Assembly (NCBI RefSeq): GCF_019104725.1
Contig: NZ_JAHRXF010000014.1
Location: forward strand, 1 to 64,000
DNA length: 64,000 nt
Direction of reading: 5' to 3'
Source of the DNA: Streptomyces corallincola
GTDB taxonomy: Bacteria > Actinomycetota > Actinomycetes > Streptomycetales > Streptomycetaceae
The position numbers and the translations under genes are program-made. Positions 41,272-48,484 of this stretch are shown here, piece by piece. The notes beneath the pieces were generated by a model. The model worked only from the letters and a program-made list of their open reading frames with translations. It was not told where the DNA came from and did not search any database. The number at the start of each line of letters is the position of its first letter. Position 1 is the stretch's first letter.

Positions 41272-42549
41272 TCAGAGCAGCGGGACCAGGAAGCGCCGCA
41301 GGTGTTCCTCGTACTCCGCCGGGTCCGCGTTCCACATGGCCGCGTGCGGGGCGCCGGGTACGGCGCGCAGGGAGACCAGGTCGGGACGGCGGGCGGCCAG
41401 GCGGCGCGAGGCGTTCCAGGGGGCGACCGTGTCGTCCGGGCCGTGCATGATCAGCGTCGGCACGGCGAGGCGGCCGGAGCCCGCGTCCGGGTCGGGGTCC
41501 AGGTCGGCCCGGCCCTCCACGGCGCGGACCGCGAGCGGCAGCAGCGGGCGCGGGATGTGCCGGGCACCGGCGAGGGCACGCACGGTGGCCTGCCAGTCGA
41601 GCACCGGCGAGTCCAGGACCAGTCCGGCGACCCGGTCGCGCACCGGGGACTTCGCGGCGGCCCGCAGGCACATGGTGGCGCCGGTGGACCAGCCGAGCAG
41701 GACGAGGCGCCGGGCGCCGTAGCGGACGGCGTAGCGCATCGCCGCGTCCACGTCCCGCCACTCGGTCTCGCCGAGGTGACTGATGCCGTCGGGCCGGGGC
41801 GGGGCGCCGAGGTCGCCCCGGTGGGCGGGGGCGAGCACGGGGACGCCCTTGCGGTGCAGGAACTCCATGAGGTTCATGGAGTGCTCGCGGGTGGCGCCGA
41901 GGCCGTGCACCGCGATCAGCCAGGTGTCACGGCCGCCGGGCAGGAACCAGGCGGGCAGCGGCCCGAGTTCGCCGGGCACGTCGATGTCGGCGTGGTCGAG
42001 ACCGAGGGCGCTCTTCGGGTCCCCGACGTGGAGGTTGGGGGTGAGCCAGGCCGAGTCGCCCGGCTCGAAGGTGCCGTGGGTGAGGCCGCGCAGGCGGCGC
42101 GCCACGGTGTCGGGGGCGTGCAGGTCGGTGTTGAGCACCGGTCCGACGATCGCGTGGGAGCCGTGCCCGGCCAGGCCGTAGACGCCGGGGCGCAGCGAGG
42201 CGAGGTCGCGGGTGAGGGTGATGCGCTCCCCCGCCACCATGTCGTGCACGGTGAGCCGGGGTTCGGTGGGCAGCGGACGGCCCGGCGGGGCTTTCAGCGC
42301 GGCGTCGCCGGCCAGCCGTCCGACGGCCACGGAGGCCGCCCCGGCGGCCAGCATCGCGGTGAGCGCGGCGGCGGTGGCTCTGACGGTACGCACGGGACCA
42401 GTGTCACGGGGCGCGGCGCCACCGGCCAGCGGAGCGGGCACCCGGTGCACGGGGCGGGCGCCCGGCCGGGGACGCGGACGGCGGAGTGGGTCCAGGAGCG
42501 GGCGGGGGTCGGGGACGCGGGGCGGCGGGTTCTGCCGCATGACACGCAT
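41272..42549 (-). CDS. Membrane-anchored alpha/beta hydrolase
   Basis: About 425 residues. An Arg/Pro-rich cytosolic start (RRPRPRPGARP) precedes a hydrophobic segment (TAAALTAMLAAGAASVAVGRL) at about 58-75. The hydrolase core follows: IAVHGLGATREH (oxyanion loop), nucleophile Ser in LLGWSTGATM, IMHGPDDTVAP with the acid Asp, and catalytic His in GAPHAAMW. GGAGGTG precedes ATG 42549 by 5 bases; GTG 42393 has no site, so the longer form is chosen. Likely an external esterase or peptidase-like enzyme; substrate unknown. Confidence 0.82.
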   Translation of the reverse strand: MRVMRQNPPPRVPDPRPLLDPLRRPRPRPGARPVHRVPAPLAGGAAPRDTGPVRTVRATAAALTAMLAAGAASVAVGRLAGDAALKAPPGRPLPTEPRLTVHDMVAGERITLTRDLASLRPGVYGLAGHGSHAIVGPVLNTDLHAPDTVARRLRGLTHGTFEPGDSAWLTPNLHVGDPKSALGLDHADIDVPGELGPLPAWFLPGGRDTWLIAVHGLGATREHSMNLMEFLHRKGVPVLAPAHRGDLGAPPRPDGISHLGETEWRDVDAAMRYAVRYGARRLVLLGWSTGATMCLRAAAKSPVRDRVAGLVLDSPVLDWQATVRALAGARHIPRPLLPLAVRAVEGRADLDPDPDAGSGRLAVPTLIMHGPDDTVAPWNASRRLAARRPDLVSLRAVPGAPHAAMWNADPAEYEEHLRRFLVPLL

Positions 42550-42553
42550 GGGG

Positions 42554-42835
42554 TCACCTCCGGTGGCCGTACCCCCGTGAACGTGCCCCGGCTTCGGCCA
42601 TCCGTGCCTCGGTCGCCAGGGCGGGTGTGCGGCCGGGCACGGAGGCCGCCGCCGACCCCCGCCGCACCTCGCCGACCACGAGTCCGTCCACGAGTCCGTC
42701 CGCGACCGTGCGCCGCGCGGCGGCCACCACCGCCGCCCAGGTCCCCGCCCACCGCTCCCGGTCCGCGCGGAGGTCCGTACCGCCGCCGGTACCGCCATCC
42801 GCACCGCCGTCCGTGCCGGGGCGGCCTGCGGACAA
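42554..42835 (-). CDS. Possible small protein upstream of hydrolase
   Basis: A 93-residue frame with TTG start, Gly/Arg-rich at the N-terminus, and the more ordinary helix WAAVVAAARRTVADGLVDGLVVGEVRRG in the middle. Third-position G/C is above 90 percent and its stop overlaps the hydrolase ribosome-binding site, which favours a coupled gene. No domain and no good start codon, so it remains doubtful. Confidence 0.4.
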   Translation of the reverse strand: MSAGRPGTDGGADGGTGGGTDLRADRERWAGTWAAVVAAARRTVADGLVDGLVVGEVRRGSAAASVPGRTPALATEARMAEAGARSRGYGHRR

Positions 42836-42870
42836 CCCGCGCCTCGGTGGCCGTAAACCTCCCGGGGCTG

Positions 42871-42894
42871 CACCGGGCGGGTGAACCCGCCGGT
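42871..42894 (+). promoter_or_regulatory. Hairpin upstream of lysozyme gene
   Basis: CACCGGGCGGG and CCCGCCGGTG pair with one bulged G across GTGAA; between two divergent genes, so it may be an operator or leader structure. Confidence 0.3.
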
Positions 42895-43028
42895 GCGATC
42901 AGCCGATGAGCGGGGCCCTCTCGGCCGTCCGGCGTTGACTGGTCCCCCTCGCCCGCCGGGACGGCCGCCGCTCGCGGGACGCTTCCCCGGCGGCGGGACC
43001 CCGTTGCACCGACCGACCAGGGGGACGC

Positions 43029-43796
43029 ATGGCCCGTGACCGCACACCCTTCCGCTCCCGCCGCCGCGCGGCCCTCCTCGCCGCGCTCGGTTCCGCGCTC
43101 GCCCTCACCGGCGCCCAGCCCGCCGCGGGCACCGGCGGCCCGCCGTCCGCGGCGGCCGGTCAACTGCGCGGGCACGACGTGTCCTCGCACCAGAAGCACG
43201 TGGACTGGTCGTCGGCGCGCGCGGACGGCGCCCGGTTCACCTACGTCAAGGCGACCGAGTCCACCGGCTACCGCAACCCCTACTTCCGGCGGCAGTACGA
43301 CGGCGCCCGCGCGGCGGGGCTGGTCCGGGGCGCCTACCACTTCGCCCGGCCGGACCGCTCCTCCGGCGCCGAGCAGGCCGAGTTCTTCGTCCGCAACGGC
43401 GGGGACTGGCGGGCGGACGGCTGGACGCTGCCCCCGGCGCTGGACATCGAATACAACCCGTACGACGCCAAGCGGCGCTGCTACGGGCTGAGCGCGCGCC
43501 GGATGACGGAGTGGGTGCGGTCGTTCAGCGACGCCGTGCGCCGGGCGACCGGGCGGCGGCCCGTCGTCTACACGACCGCGCAGTGGTGGCGGCAGTGCAC
43601 CGGCGACAGCCGCGCGTTCGCCGCCGACCACCCGCTGTGGATCGCCCGGCACGGCACGTCGGGGCCGGGCGCGCTGCCCGGCGGCTGGCCGGACTGGACG
43701 TTCTGGCAGTACGGCGTCCGGGGCGGTCTGCCGGGTGACCAGAATCTCTTCCACGGGTCGCAGAGCCGCCTCAAGGCGTTCGCGCGGGGCCGTTAG
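43029..43796 (+). CDS. Secreted GH25 lysozyme
   Basis: A 255-residue exported muramidase of the glycoside hydrolase 25 (Chalaropsis) family. The signal peptide is about 1-34 (RRAALLAALGSALALTGA, cleavage near AGTGG). The catalytic barrel runs from GHDVSSHQKHVDW to DWTFWQYGV. The DxE pair is in ALDIEYNPY near residue 140, and YVKATEST and RGAYHFARP are conserved GH25 blocks. One disulfide pair (RRCYG, WRQC) is likely. Cleaves beta-1,4 bonds of peptidoglycan outside the cell. Confidence 0.92.
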   Translation: MARDRTPFRSRRRAALLAALGSALALTGAQPAAGTGGPPSAAAGQLRGHDVSSHQKHVDWSSARADGARFTYVKATESTGYRNPYFRRQYDGARAAGLVRGAYHFARPDRSSGAEQAEFFVRNGGDWRADGWTLPPALDIEYNPYDAKRRCYGLSARRMTEWVRSFSDAVRRATGRRPVVYTTAQWWRQCTGDSRAFAADHPLWIARHGTSGPGALPGGWPDWTFWQYGVRGGLPGDQNLFHGSQSRLKAFARGR

Positions 43797-43880
43797 CCAA
43801 GGGGCGTCAGGGGCGCCGGGTCCGGGGTGGTCCCCGAGCCACCTCCGGGCCCGGTCACAGGCACCCACACGCCCCTCTCA

Positions 43881-43902
43881 GTTCACCTTCCGTTCACCCA
43901 GG
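43881..43902 (+). promoter_or_regulatory. PHO box upstream of phosphate transporter gene
   Basis: Two adjacent 11-bp direct repeats, GTTCACCTTCC and GTTCACCCAGG, followed by a weaker third (TTGCCTACGTT), 48 bases upstream of the start. This matches the Streptomyces PhoP direct-repeat consensus (GTTCACC core). Known: PhoP controls phosphate genes, including Pit transporters; a repressor role on low-affinity Pit is expected. Confidence 0.85.
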
Positions 43903-43949
43903 TTGCCTACGTTCCAACCGCCAATGACTTCGAACGATTGCCTGGGTAA

Positions 43950-45227
43950 ATGGAAAACTTCTCGCTGATCCTCGCGATCGTGGTCGTCACCGCGCTCGCG
44001 TTCGATTTCACGAACGGTTTTCACGACACCGCCAACGCGATGGCCACGACCATCTCGACCGGTGCCCTCAAGCCCAAGGTCGCGGTGGCCATGTCCGCCG
44101 CGCTCAACCTGGTGGGCGCTTTCCTCTCCGTGGAGGTCGCCAACACGATCTCCAAGGGGCTCGTCGATGAGACCGGCATCCGTCCCGAGGTCATCTTCGC
44201 GGCGCTGGTCGGCGCGATCCTCTGGAACCTGCTGACCTGGCTGGTGGGTCTGCCCTCCAGTTCCTCGCACGCCCTGATGGGCGGTCTCATCGGTGCCACC
44301 GTCGCCTCCGCCGGTTTCGGCGCGGTCCACGGCGACGTGCTCGTCACCAAGGTGCTGCTGCCCGCGGTCGCCGCGCCCGTCGTCGCCGGGCTCGCGGCGA
44401 TGCTCTCGACCCGGCTGTCCTACGGCGTCGCCAAGGACACCGAGGCCGCGGCCACCCGCAAGGGCTTCCGCGCCGGGCAGGTGGCCTCGGCCGGTCTGGT
44501 CTCGCTCGCGCACGGCACCAACGACGCGCAGAAGACGATGGGCGTCATCACGCTGGCGCTGATCGCGGGCGGGGTCATCTCCCCCGGCTCCAACCCTCCC
44601 ACCTGGGTGATCCTCTCGGCCGGTCTGGCCATCGCGCTCGGCACCTACATCGGCGGCTGGCGCATCATCCGCACGATGGGCACGGGCCTGACCGACCTCT
44701 CCACCCGGCAGGGCTTCGCCGCCCAGACCAGCGCGGCGACCGCCATCCTGGCCTCCTCGCACCTCGGTTTCTCGCTCTCCACCACGCATGTCGTCTCCGG
44801 CTCGGTGATGGGCGCGGGCCTCGGCCGCAAGGGCGGGGTGGTCCGCTGGTCCACCGCGACCCGGATGACCGTCGCCTGGGTGCTCACCCTCCCGGCCGCC
44901 GCGCTGGTCGGCGCGGGCGCGGAGAAGGTCACCGGCCTCGGTGACTGGGGCACCGCGCTGGTGGCCGTGTTCCTGGTCGCCGCGTCCTTCGGGATCTGGA
45001 AGCTCTCCCGCCGCGAGGTCGTGGACAGCACCAACGTGATCGCGCCGCCCACCGCCGGGGAACCGGCCGGGGTGGTCACCACCGCGATGGCCGCCGTGGT
45101 CCGGCCCCCGGCCGGTCCGGCCGCCGCCGACTCCCCGGGCTCCCCCGGATCCGGCTTCCCGGAGCAGGCCACCGGCCCGGTGACCGCCCGCAGCACGGCG
45201 GCCAAGCCGCCCGCCGCCACCGTCTGA
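43950..45227 (+). CDS. pitH: Low-affinity inorganic phosphate transporter, Pit family
   Basis: A 425-residue membrane protein with about ten helices in two inverted halves. Both Pit signature motifs are intact: GFHDTANAMATTISTGA near residue 24 and HGTNDAQKTMGV near 192. A third, SSSSHALMGGLIGA, is at about 105. The C-terminal tail after the last helix is Pro/Ala-rich. It imports phosphate as a neutral metal-phosphate complex with protons, so it also brings in Mg, Zn or Co. Preceded by a PHO box, followed by a small membrane gene 34 bases on. Confidence 0.94.
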   Translation: MENFSLILAIVVVTALAFDFTNGFHDTANAMATTISTGALKPKVAVAMSAALNLVGAFLSVEVANTISKGLVDETGIRPEVIFAALVGAILWNLLTWLVGLPSSSSHALMGGLIGATVASAGFGAVHGDVLVTKVLLPAVAAPVVAGLAAMLSTRLSYGVAKDTEAAATRKGFRAGQVASAGLVSLAHGTNDAQKTMGVITLALIAGGVISPGSNPPTWVILSAGLAIALGTYIGGWRIIRTMGTGLTDLSTRQGFAAQTSAATAILASSHLGFSLSTTHVVSGSVMGAGLGRKGGVVRWSTATRMTVAWVLTLPAAALVGAGAEKVTGLGDWGTALVAVFLVAASFGIWKLSRREVVDSTNVIAPPTAGEPAGVVTTAMAAVVRPPAGPAAADSPGSPGSGFPEQATGPVTARSTAAKPPAATV

Positions 45228-45261
45228 CCCCCGAGCACCGGTAACCGAAGGAAACATCCCC

Positions 45262-45489
45262 ATGAAGATCGACTGGGCGGCCATCGGCTCCGTCTTCGGC
45301 GTCAGCCTCGGTGCCACCGTGGCCCTGGTGGTCCTGTTCACCCTGGGAGTGGGCGGCCTCGCCCGCCGCGAGAGGGCGGCGGCCCAGGGCGGCTCCGCCG
45401 GGCTCGCCGTGACCGGCGCGTACCTCTGCTTCGCCGCCTGCGCGGCGGCGGTGGGCTACGGCATCCTCCTGATCGTCTCCAAGAGCTGA
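45262..45489 (+). CDS. Small membrane protein co-transcribed with pitH
   Basis: A 75-residue protein with two helices: SVFGVSLGATVALVVLFTLGVGG and LAVTGAYLCFAACAAAVGYGILLIV. AAGGAAAC precedes ATG 45262. The gap to pitH is 34 bases with no terminator, so it is in the same operon. No known function; possibly a transporter partner. Confidence 0.75.
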   Translation: MKIDWAAIGSVFGVSLGATVALVVLFTLGVGGLARRERAAAQGGSAGLAVTGAYLCFAACAAAVGYGILLIVSKS

Positions 45490-45541
45490 GCCGCCGTACC
45501 GCCACAGGTACGGGGGGCACGTCCCCCGAGGGGTTCCCCGT

Positions 45542-45582
45542 GAGGGCCCCCGCCCGTCCCACCGGACCGGGCGGGGGCCCTC
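45542..45582 (+). terminator. Terminator of pitH operon
   Basis: GAGGGCCCCCGCCCG pairs perfectly with its complement (15 bp, 11-base loop), 53 bases after the small gene and ahead of the riboswitch. Confidence 0.85.
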
Positions 45583-45629
45583 ATGTCCGTGTCCCGTCCG
45601 TCCCGGTGTGGGGCTCGGCACACTCTCCC

Positions 45630-45790
45630 GGCGCAGGTCACGGGCGAGTTGACGGGTCTTCCGGGGCCGTGGTGGACTGCCGGGGCCAAGGAGGCGGCAG
45701 AAGAGGAAGCCGGTGCGAATCCGGCGCGGTCCCGCCACTGTCACCGGGAGAACCCTCCCGGGAGCCAGGAACTCTCGCCGCCCGTCTCGT
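45630..45790 (+). ncRNA. Cobalamin riboswitch
   Basis: Contains the diagnostic core: GAAGCCGGTGCGAATCCGG (about 45706), CGGTCCCGCCACTGT (45727-45741), and the B12 box GCCAGGAACTC (45764-45774). A closing stem joins CGGGCGAG with CTCGCCGCCCG. It precedes cbiB by about 105 bases; binding of adenosylcobalamin should reduce expression of the downstream biosynthetic operon. Class is near certain; the mode (terminator or ribosome-site occlusion) is not visible. Confidence 0.95.
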
Positions 45791-45894
45791 CGAACCAGGG
45801 CGTGGACACCCTGAGTGAGGACATGTCGCCATGCCCGGACACCGTTCCCGGTCCTGTATGAGAGCCCTCCCCGCGACGCCCGTCGGCTGACCCG

Positions 45895-46845
45895 ATGGGT
45901 GCCGATCGCTCCTACGCGTACGGCGCCGCCGCCGGTGTCCTCGGTGATCTGCTGCTCGGCGATCCCCGCCGGGGGCATCCCGTCGCCATGTTCGGACGCG
46001 CCGCCGCGCGCGCCGAGCGTGCGCTGTGGCACGACCACCGGGGCTGGGGCGCGCTGTTCACCACCGTCTGCGCCTCGGCCGCCGTCGCGCTCGGCGCCGC
46101 CGCCGACCGTGCCGTACGGCGTTCTCCGGGCGCCCGTGCCGCGCTGACCGCCGGTGCCGTGTGGGCCGTGCTCGGCGGGACCTCGCTGGCCCGCGAGGCG
46201 ACCGCGATCGGGCGGTCCCTGACCGCCGGTGACCTGGTCGCGGCGCGGGCCCGGCTGCCGCATCTGTGCGGCCGGGACCCCGAGGCGCTGGACGCCGACG
46301 GGATCGCCCGCGCGGTCGTCGAGTCGGTCGCGGAGAACACCTCGGACGCCGTGGTGGGCGCGCTGGTGTGGGGCGCGGTGGCGGGGGTGCCGGGGCTGCT
46401 GGGCTTCCGGGCGGTGAACACCCTGGACGCGATGGTGGGTCACCGTTCGCCCCGGCTGCGCCGGTTCGGCTGGGCGTCGGCCCGGCTGGACGACGTGGCG
46501 GGCTGGCCGGGGGCGCGGCTGACCGCCGTACTGGCCGTGTGCGCCGGGGGCGATCCGCGCGGGAGCTTGCGCGCCTGGCGGGCCGACGCGGGCCGCCATC
46601 CGAGCCCCAACGCCGGTCCGGTGGAAGCCGCGTTCGCGGGCGCGCTCGGCGTCCGCCTGGGCGGGACGCTCTCCTACGGCGGCCGGGTCGAGCACCGTCC
46701 GATCCTGAACGGCGCGGCGGGCCGCGCCGTCGCCGTCGCCGACATCGGCCGCGCGGTACGGCTGTCCCGCCGCGTCGGCCTGCTCGCGCTCGGCGTCACG
46801 GTGGCCGCGCGGCGGGTCGTGGTCGTGCGGGGGCGCGGGAAGTGA
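45895..46845 (+). CDS. cbiB: Adenosylcobinamide-phosphate synthase (CobD/CbiB)
   Basis: A 316-residue membrane protein that attaches the aminopropanol side chain to adenosylcobyric acid. Family motifs: LLLGDPRRGHPVAMFGR at the N-terminus, VVESVAENTSDAVVG near 142, RAVNTLDAMVGH and RHPSPNAGPVEAAFAGALGV. Four to five membrane helices. First gene of the riboswitch-controlled operon. ATG 45895 is used; the context is weak, as usual for a riboswitch-regulated start. Confidence 0.93.
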   Translation: MGADRSYAYGAAAGVLGDLLLGDPRRGHPVAMFGRAAARAERALWHDHRGWGALFTTVCASAAVALGAAADRAVRRSPGARAALTAGAVWAVLGGTSLAREATAIGRSLTAGDLVAARARLPHLCGRDPEALDADGIARAVVESVAENTSDAVVGALVWGAVAGVPGLLGFRAVNTLDAMVGHRSPRLRRFGWASARLDDVAGWPGARLTAVLAVCAGGDPRGSLRAWRADAGRHPSPNAGPVEAAFAGALGVRLGGTLSYGGRVEHRPILNGAAGRAVAVADIGRAVRLSRRVGLLALGVTVAARRVVVVRGRGK

Positions 46846-46857
46846 AGGGGGCGGACA

Positions 46858-46976
46858 TGGCCGGAGGGGCGTGCGTGATCGGGGCGGCAGTTGTGCCGGA
46901 GGGGGCGGGTGTGCTCGAACAGGGCGGTCCGGCGGGCGGGTTCGGGGCAGCCGCGCGGGAAGGACGTACCGCGTGA
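46858..46976 (+). CDS. Possible 39-codon gene between cbiB and cobQ
   Basis: ATG 46858 has AAGGGGG at 6-7 bases, and its stop overlaps the cobQ GTG (GTGA), the spacing used throughout this operon. The product is Gly/Ala-rich (MAGGACVIGAAVV at the start). Third-position G/C is only about 77 percent and there is no domain, so it may be only a device that couples cobQ translation. Confidence 0.3.
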
Positions 46977-48484
46977 GGGGCGGCGGGCTGCTCGTGGCCG
47001 GAACGACGTCCGACGCGGGCAAGAGCGTGGTGACGGCCGGGATCTGCCGGTGGCTGGCGCGGCAGGGCGTGAAGGTGGCGCCGTTCAAGGCGCAGAACAT
47101 GTCGCTGAACTCGTTCGTGACCCGTGAGGGCGCCGAGATCGGCCGGGCGCAGGCCATGCAGGCGCAGGCGTGCCGGATCGAGCCGACCGCGCTGATGAAC
47201 CCCGTGCTGCTGAAGCCCGGTGGCGAGCAGAGCAGCCAAGTGGTGCTGCTGGGCCGCCCGGTGGGCGAGATGAGTGCGCGCGGCTACCACGGCGGGCGTC
47301 AACAGCGGCTGCTGGGAACGGTGTTGGAGTGCCTGGCCGAGTTGCGGGGCACGTATGACGCGGTGATCTGCGAGGGCGCCGGTTCGCCCGCCGAGATCAA
47401 TCTGCGGCGGACCGACATCGTGAACATGGGCATCGCGCGGGGTGCGCGGCTGCCCGTCCTGGTCGTCGGGGACATCGACCGGGGCGGGGTGTTCGCCTCG
47501 TTCTTCGGCACCCTGGCGCTGCTCTCGCCGGAGGACCAGGAGCTGGTCGCCGGGTTCGTGGTGAACAAGTTCCGGGGTGATGCGACCCTGCTGGAGCCGG
47601 GCCTGGACATGCTGCGCGGGCTGACCGGGCGGCCGTCGTACGGGGTGCTGCCGTTCCGGCACGGGCTGGGCATCGACGAGGAGGACGGGCTGCGGGTGTC
47701 GCTGCGCGGCACGGTCCGCGAGTCGTCGGTGGCGCCGCCGGTCGGGGCGGACGTGCTGCGGGTCGCGGTGTGCGCGGTGCCGCTGATGTCCAACTTCACC
47801 GACGTGGACGCGCTGGCCGCCGAACCGGGCGTGGTGGTGCGGTTCGTGGACCGGCCCGAGGAACTGGCCGACGCCGACCTCGTCGTGGTCCCCGGCACGC
47901 GCGGCACCGTGCGGGCGCTGGCCTGGCTGCGGGAGCGCGGCCTCGCGGACGCGTTGCTGCGCCGGGCCGCCGAGGGGCGCCCGGTGCTGGGGATCTGCGG
48001 CGGCTTCCAGGTGCTGGGCGAGCGCGTCGAGGACGACGTGGAGTCCCGCGCGGGGACGGTCGCCGGGCTCGGGGTGCTGCCGGTGCGGGTGCGGTTCGCC
48101 CGCGAGAAGACCCTCGCCCGCCCCACCGGCGAGGCCCTCGGCGAACGGGTCGAGGGGTACGAGATCCATCACGGGGTCGCCGAGGTGACCGGCGGCGAGC
48201 CGTTCCTCGACGGCTGCCGGACCGGGAACACCTGGGGCACGCACTGGCACGGCTCGCTGGAGTCGGACGGCTTCCGGCGGGCGTTTCTGCGCGAGGTGGC
48301 CGCCGCCGCGGGCCGCCGCTTCGTCCCCGCCCCGGACACCGCGTTCGGCGCGCTGCGCGAGGAGCAGCTCGACCGGCTCGGTGACCTCGTCGAACAGCAC
48401 GCGGACACGGACGCGCTGTGGCGGCTCGTCGAGTCGGGCCCGCCGCGCGGACTGCCCTTCATCCCACCGGGAGCACCCGCATGA
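46973..48484 (+). CDS. cobQ: Cobyric acid synthase
   Basis: A 503-residue enzyme that amidates four side chains of adenosylcobyrinate a,c-diamide using glutamine and ATP. N-terminal ATPase: LLVAGTTSDAGKSVVTAG, FKAQNMSLNSFVT, EGAGSPAEINLR, DIDRGGVFAS. C-terminal glutaminase: VVVPGTRGT and LGICGGFQVLGER with the nucleophile-position Cys, then YEIHHGV and GTHWHG. GTG 46973 follows AAGGA at 10 bases. Stop overlaps cobN start by 4 bases. Confidence 0.95.
   Translation: MRGGGLLVAGTTSDAGKSVVTAGICRWLARQGVKVAPFKAQNMSLNSFVTREGAEIGRAQAMQAQACRIEPTALMNPVLLKPGGEQSSQVVLLGRPVGEMSARGYHGGRQQRLLGTVLECLAELRGTYDAVICEGAGSPAEINLRRTDIVNMGIARGARLPVLVVGDIDRGGVFASFFGTLALLSPEDQELVAGFVVNKFRGDATLLEPGLDMLRGLTGRPSYGVLPFRHGLGIDEEDGLRVSLRGTVRESSVAPPVGADVLRVAVCAVPLMSNFTDVDALAAEPGVVVRFVDRPEELADADLVVVPGTRGTVRALAWLRERGLADALLRRAAEGRPVLGICGGFQVLGERVEDDVESRAGTVAGLGVLPVRVRFAREKTLARPTGEALGERVEGYEIHHGVAEVTGGEPFLDGCRTGNTWGTHWHGSLESDGFRRAFLREVAAAAGRRFVPAPDTAFGALREEQLDRLGDLVEQHADTDALWRLVESGPPRGLPFIPPGAPA

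Noticed and set aside
43878..45341. 487-residue minus-strand frame opposite pitH
   Set aside because: Antisense of a Pit transporter with both signature motifs; Gly/Arg/Asp-rich shadow.
45700..45725. tRNA T-arm-like GGTGCGAATCC
   Set aside because: Belongs to the cobalamin riboswitch core; no acceptor stem or anticodon arm.
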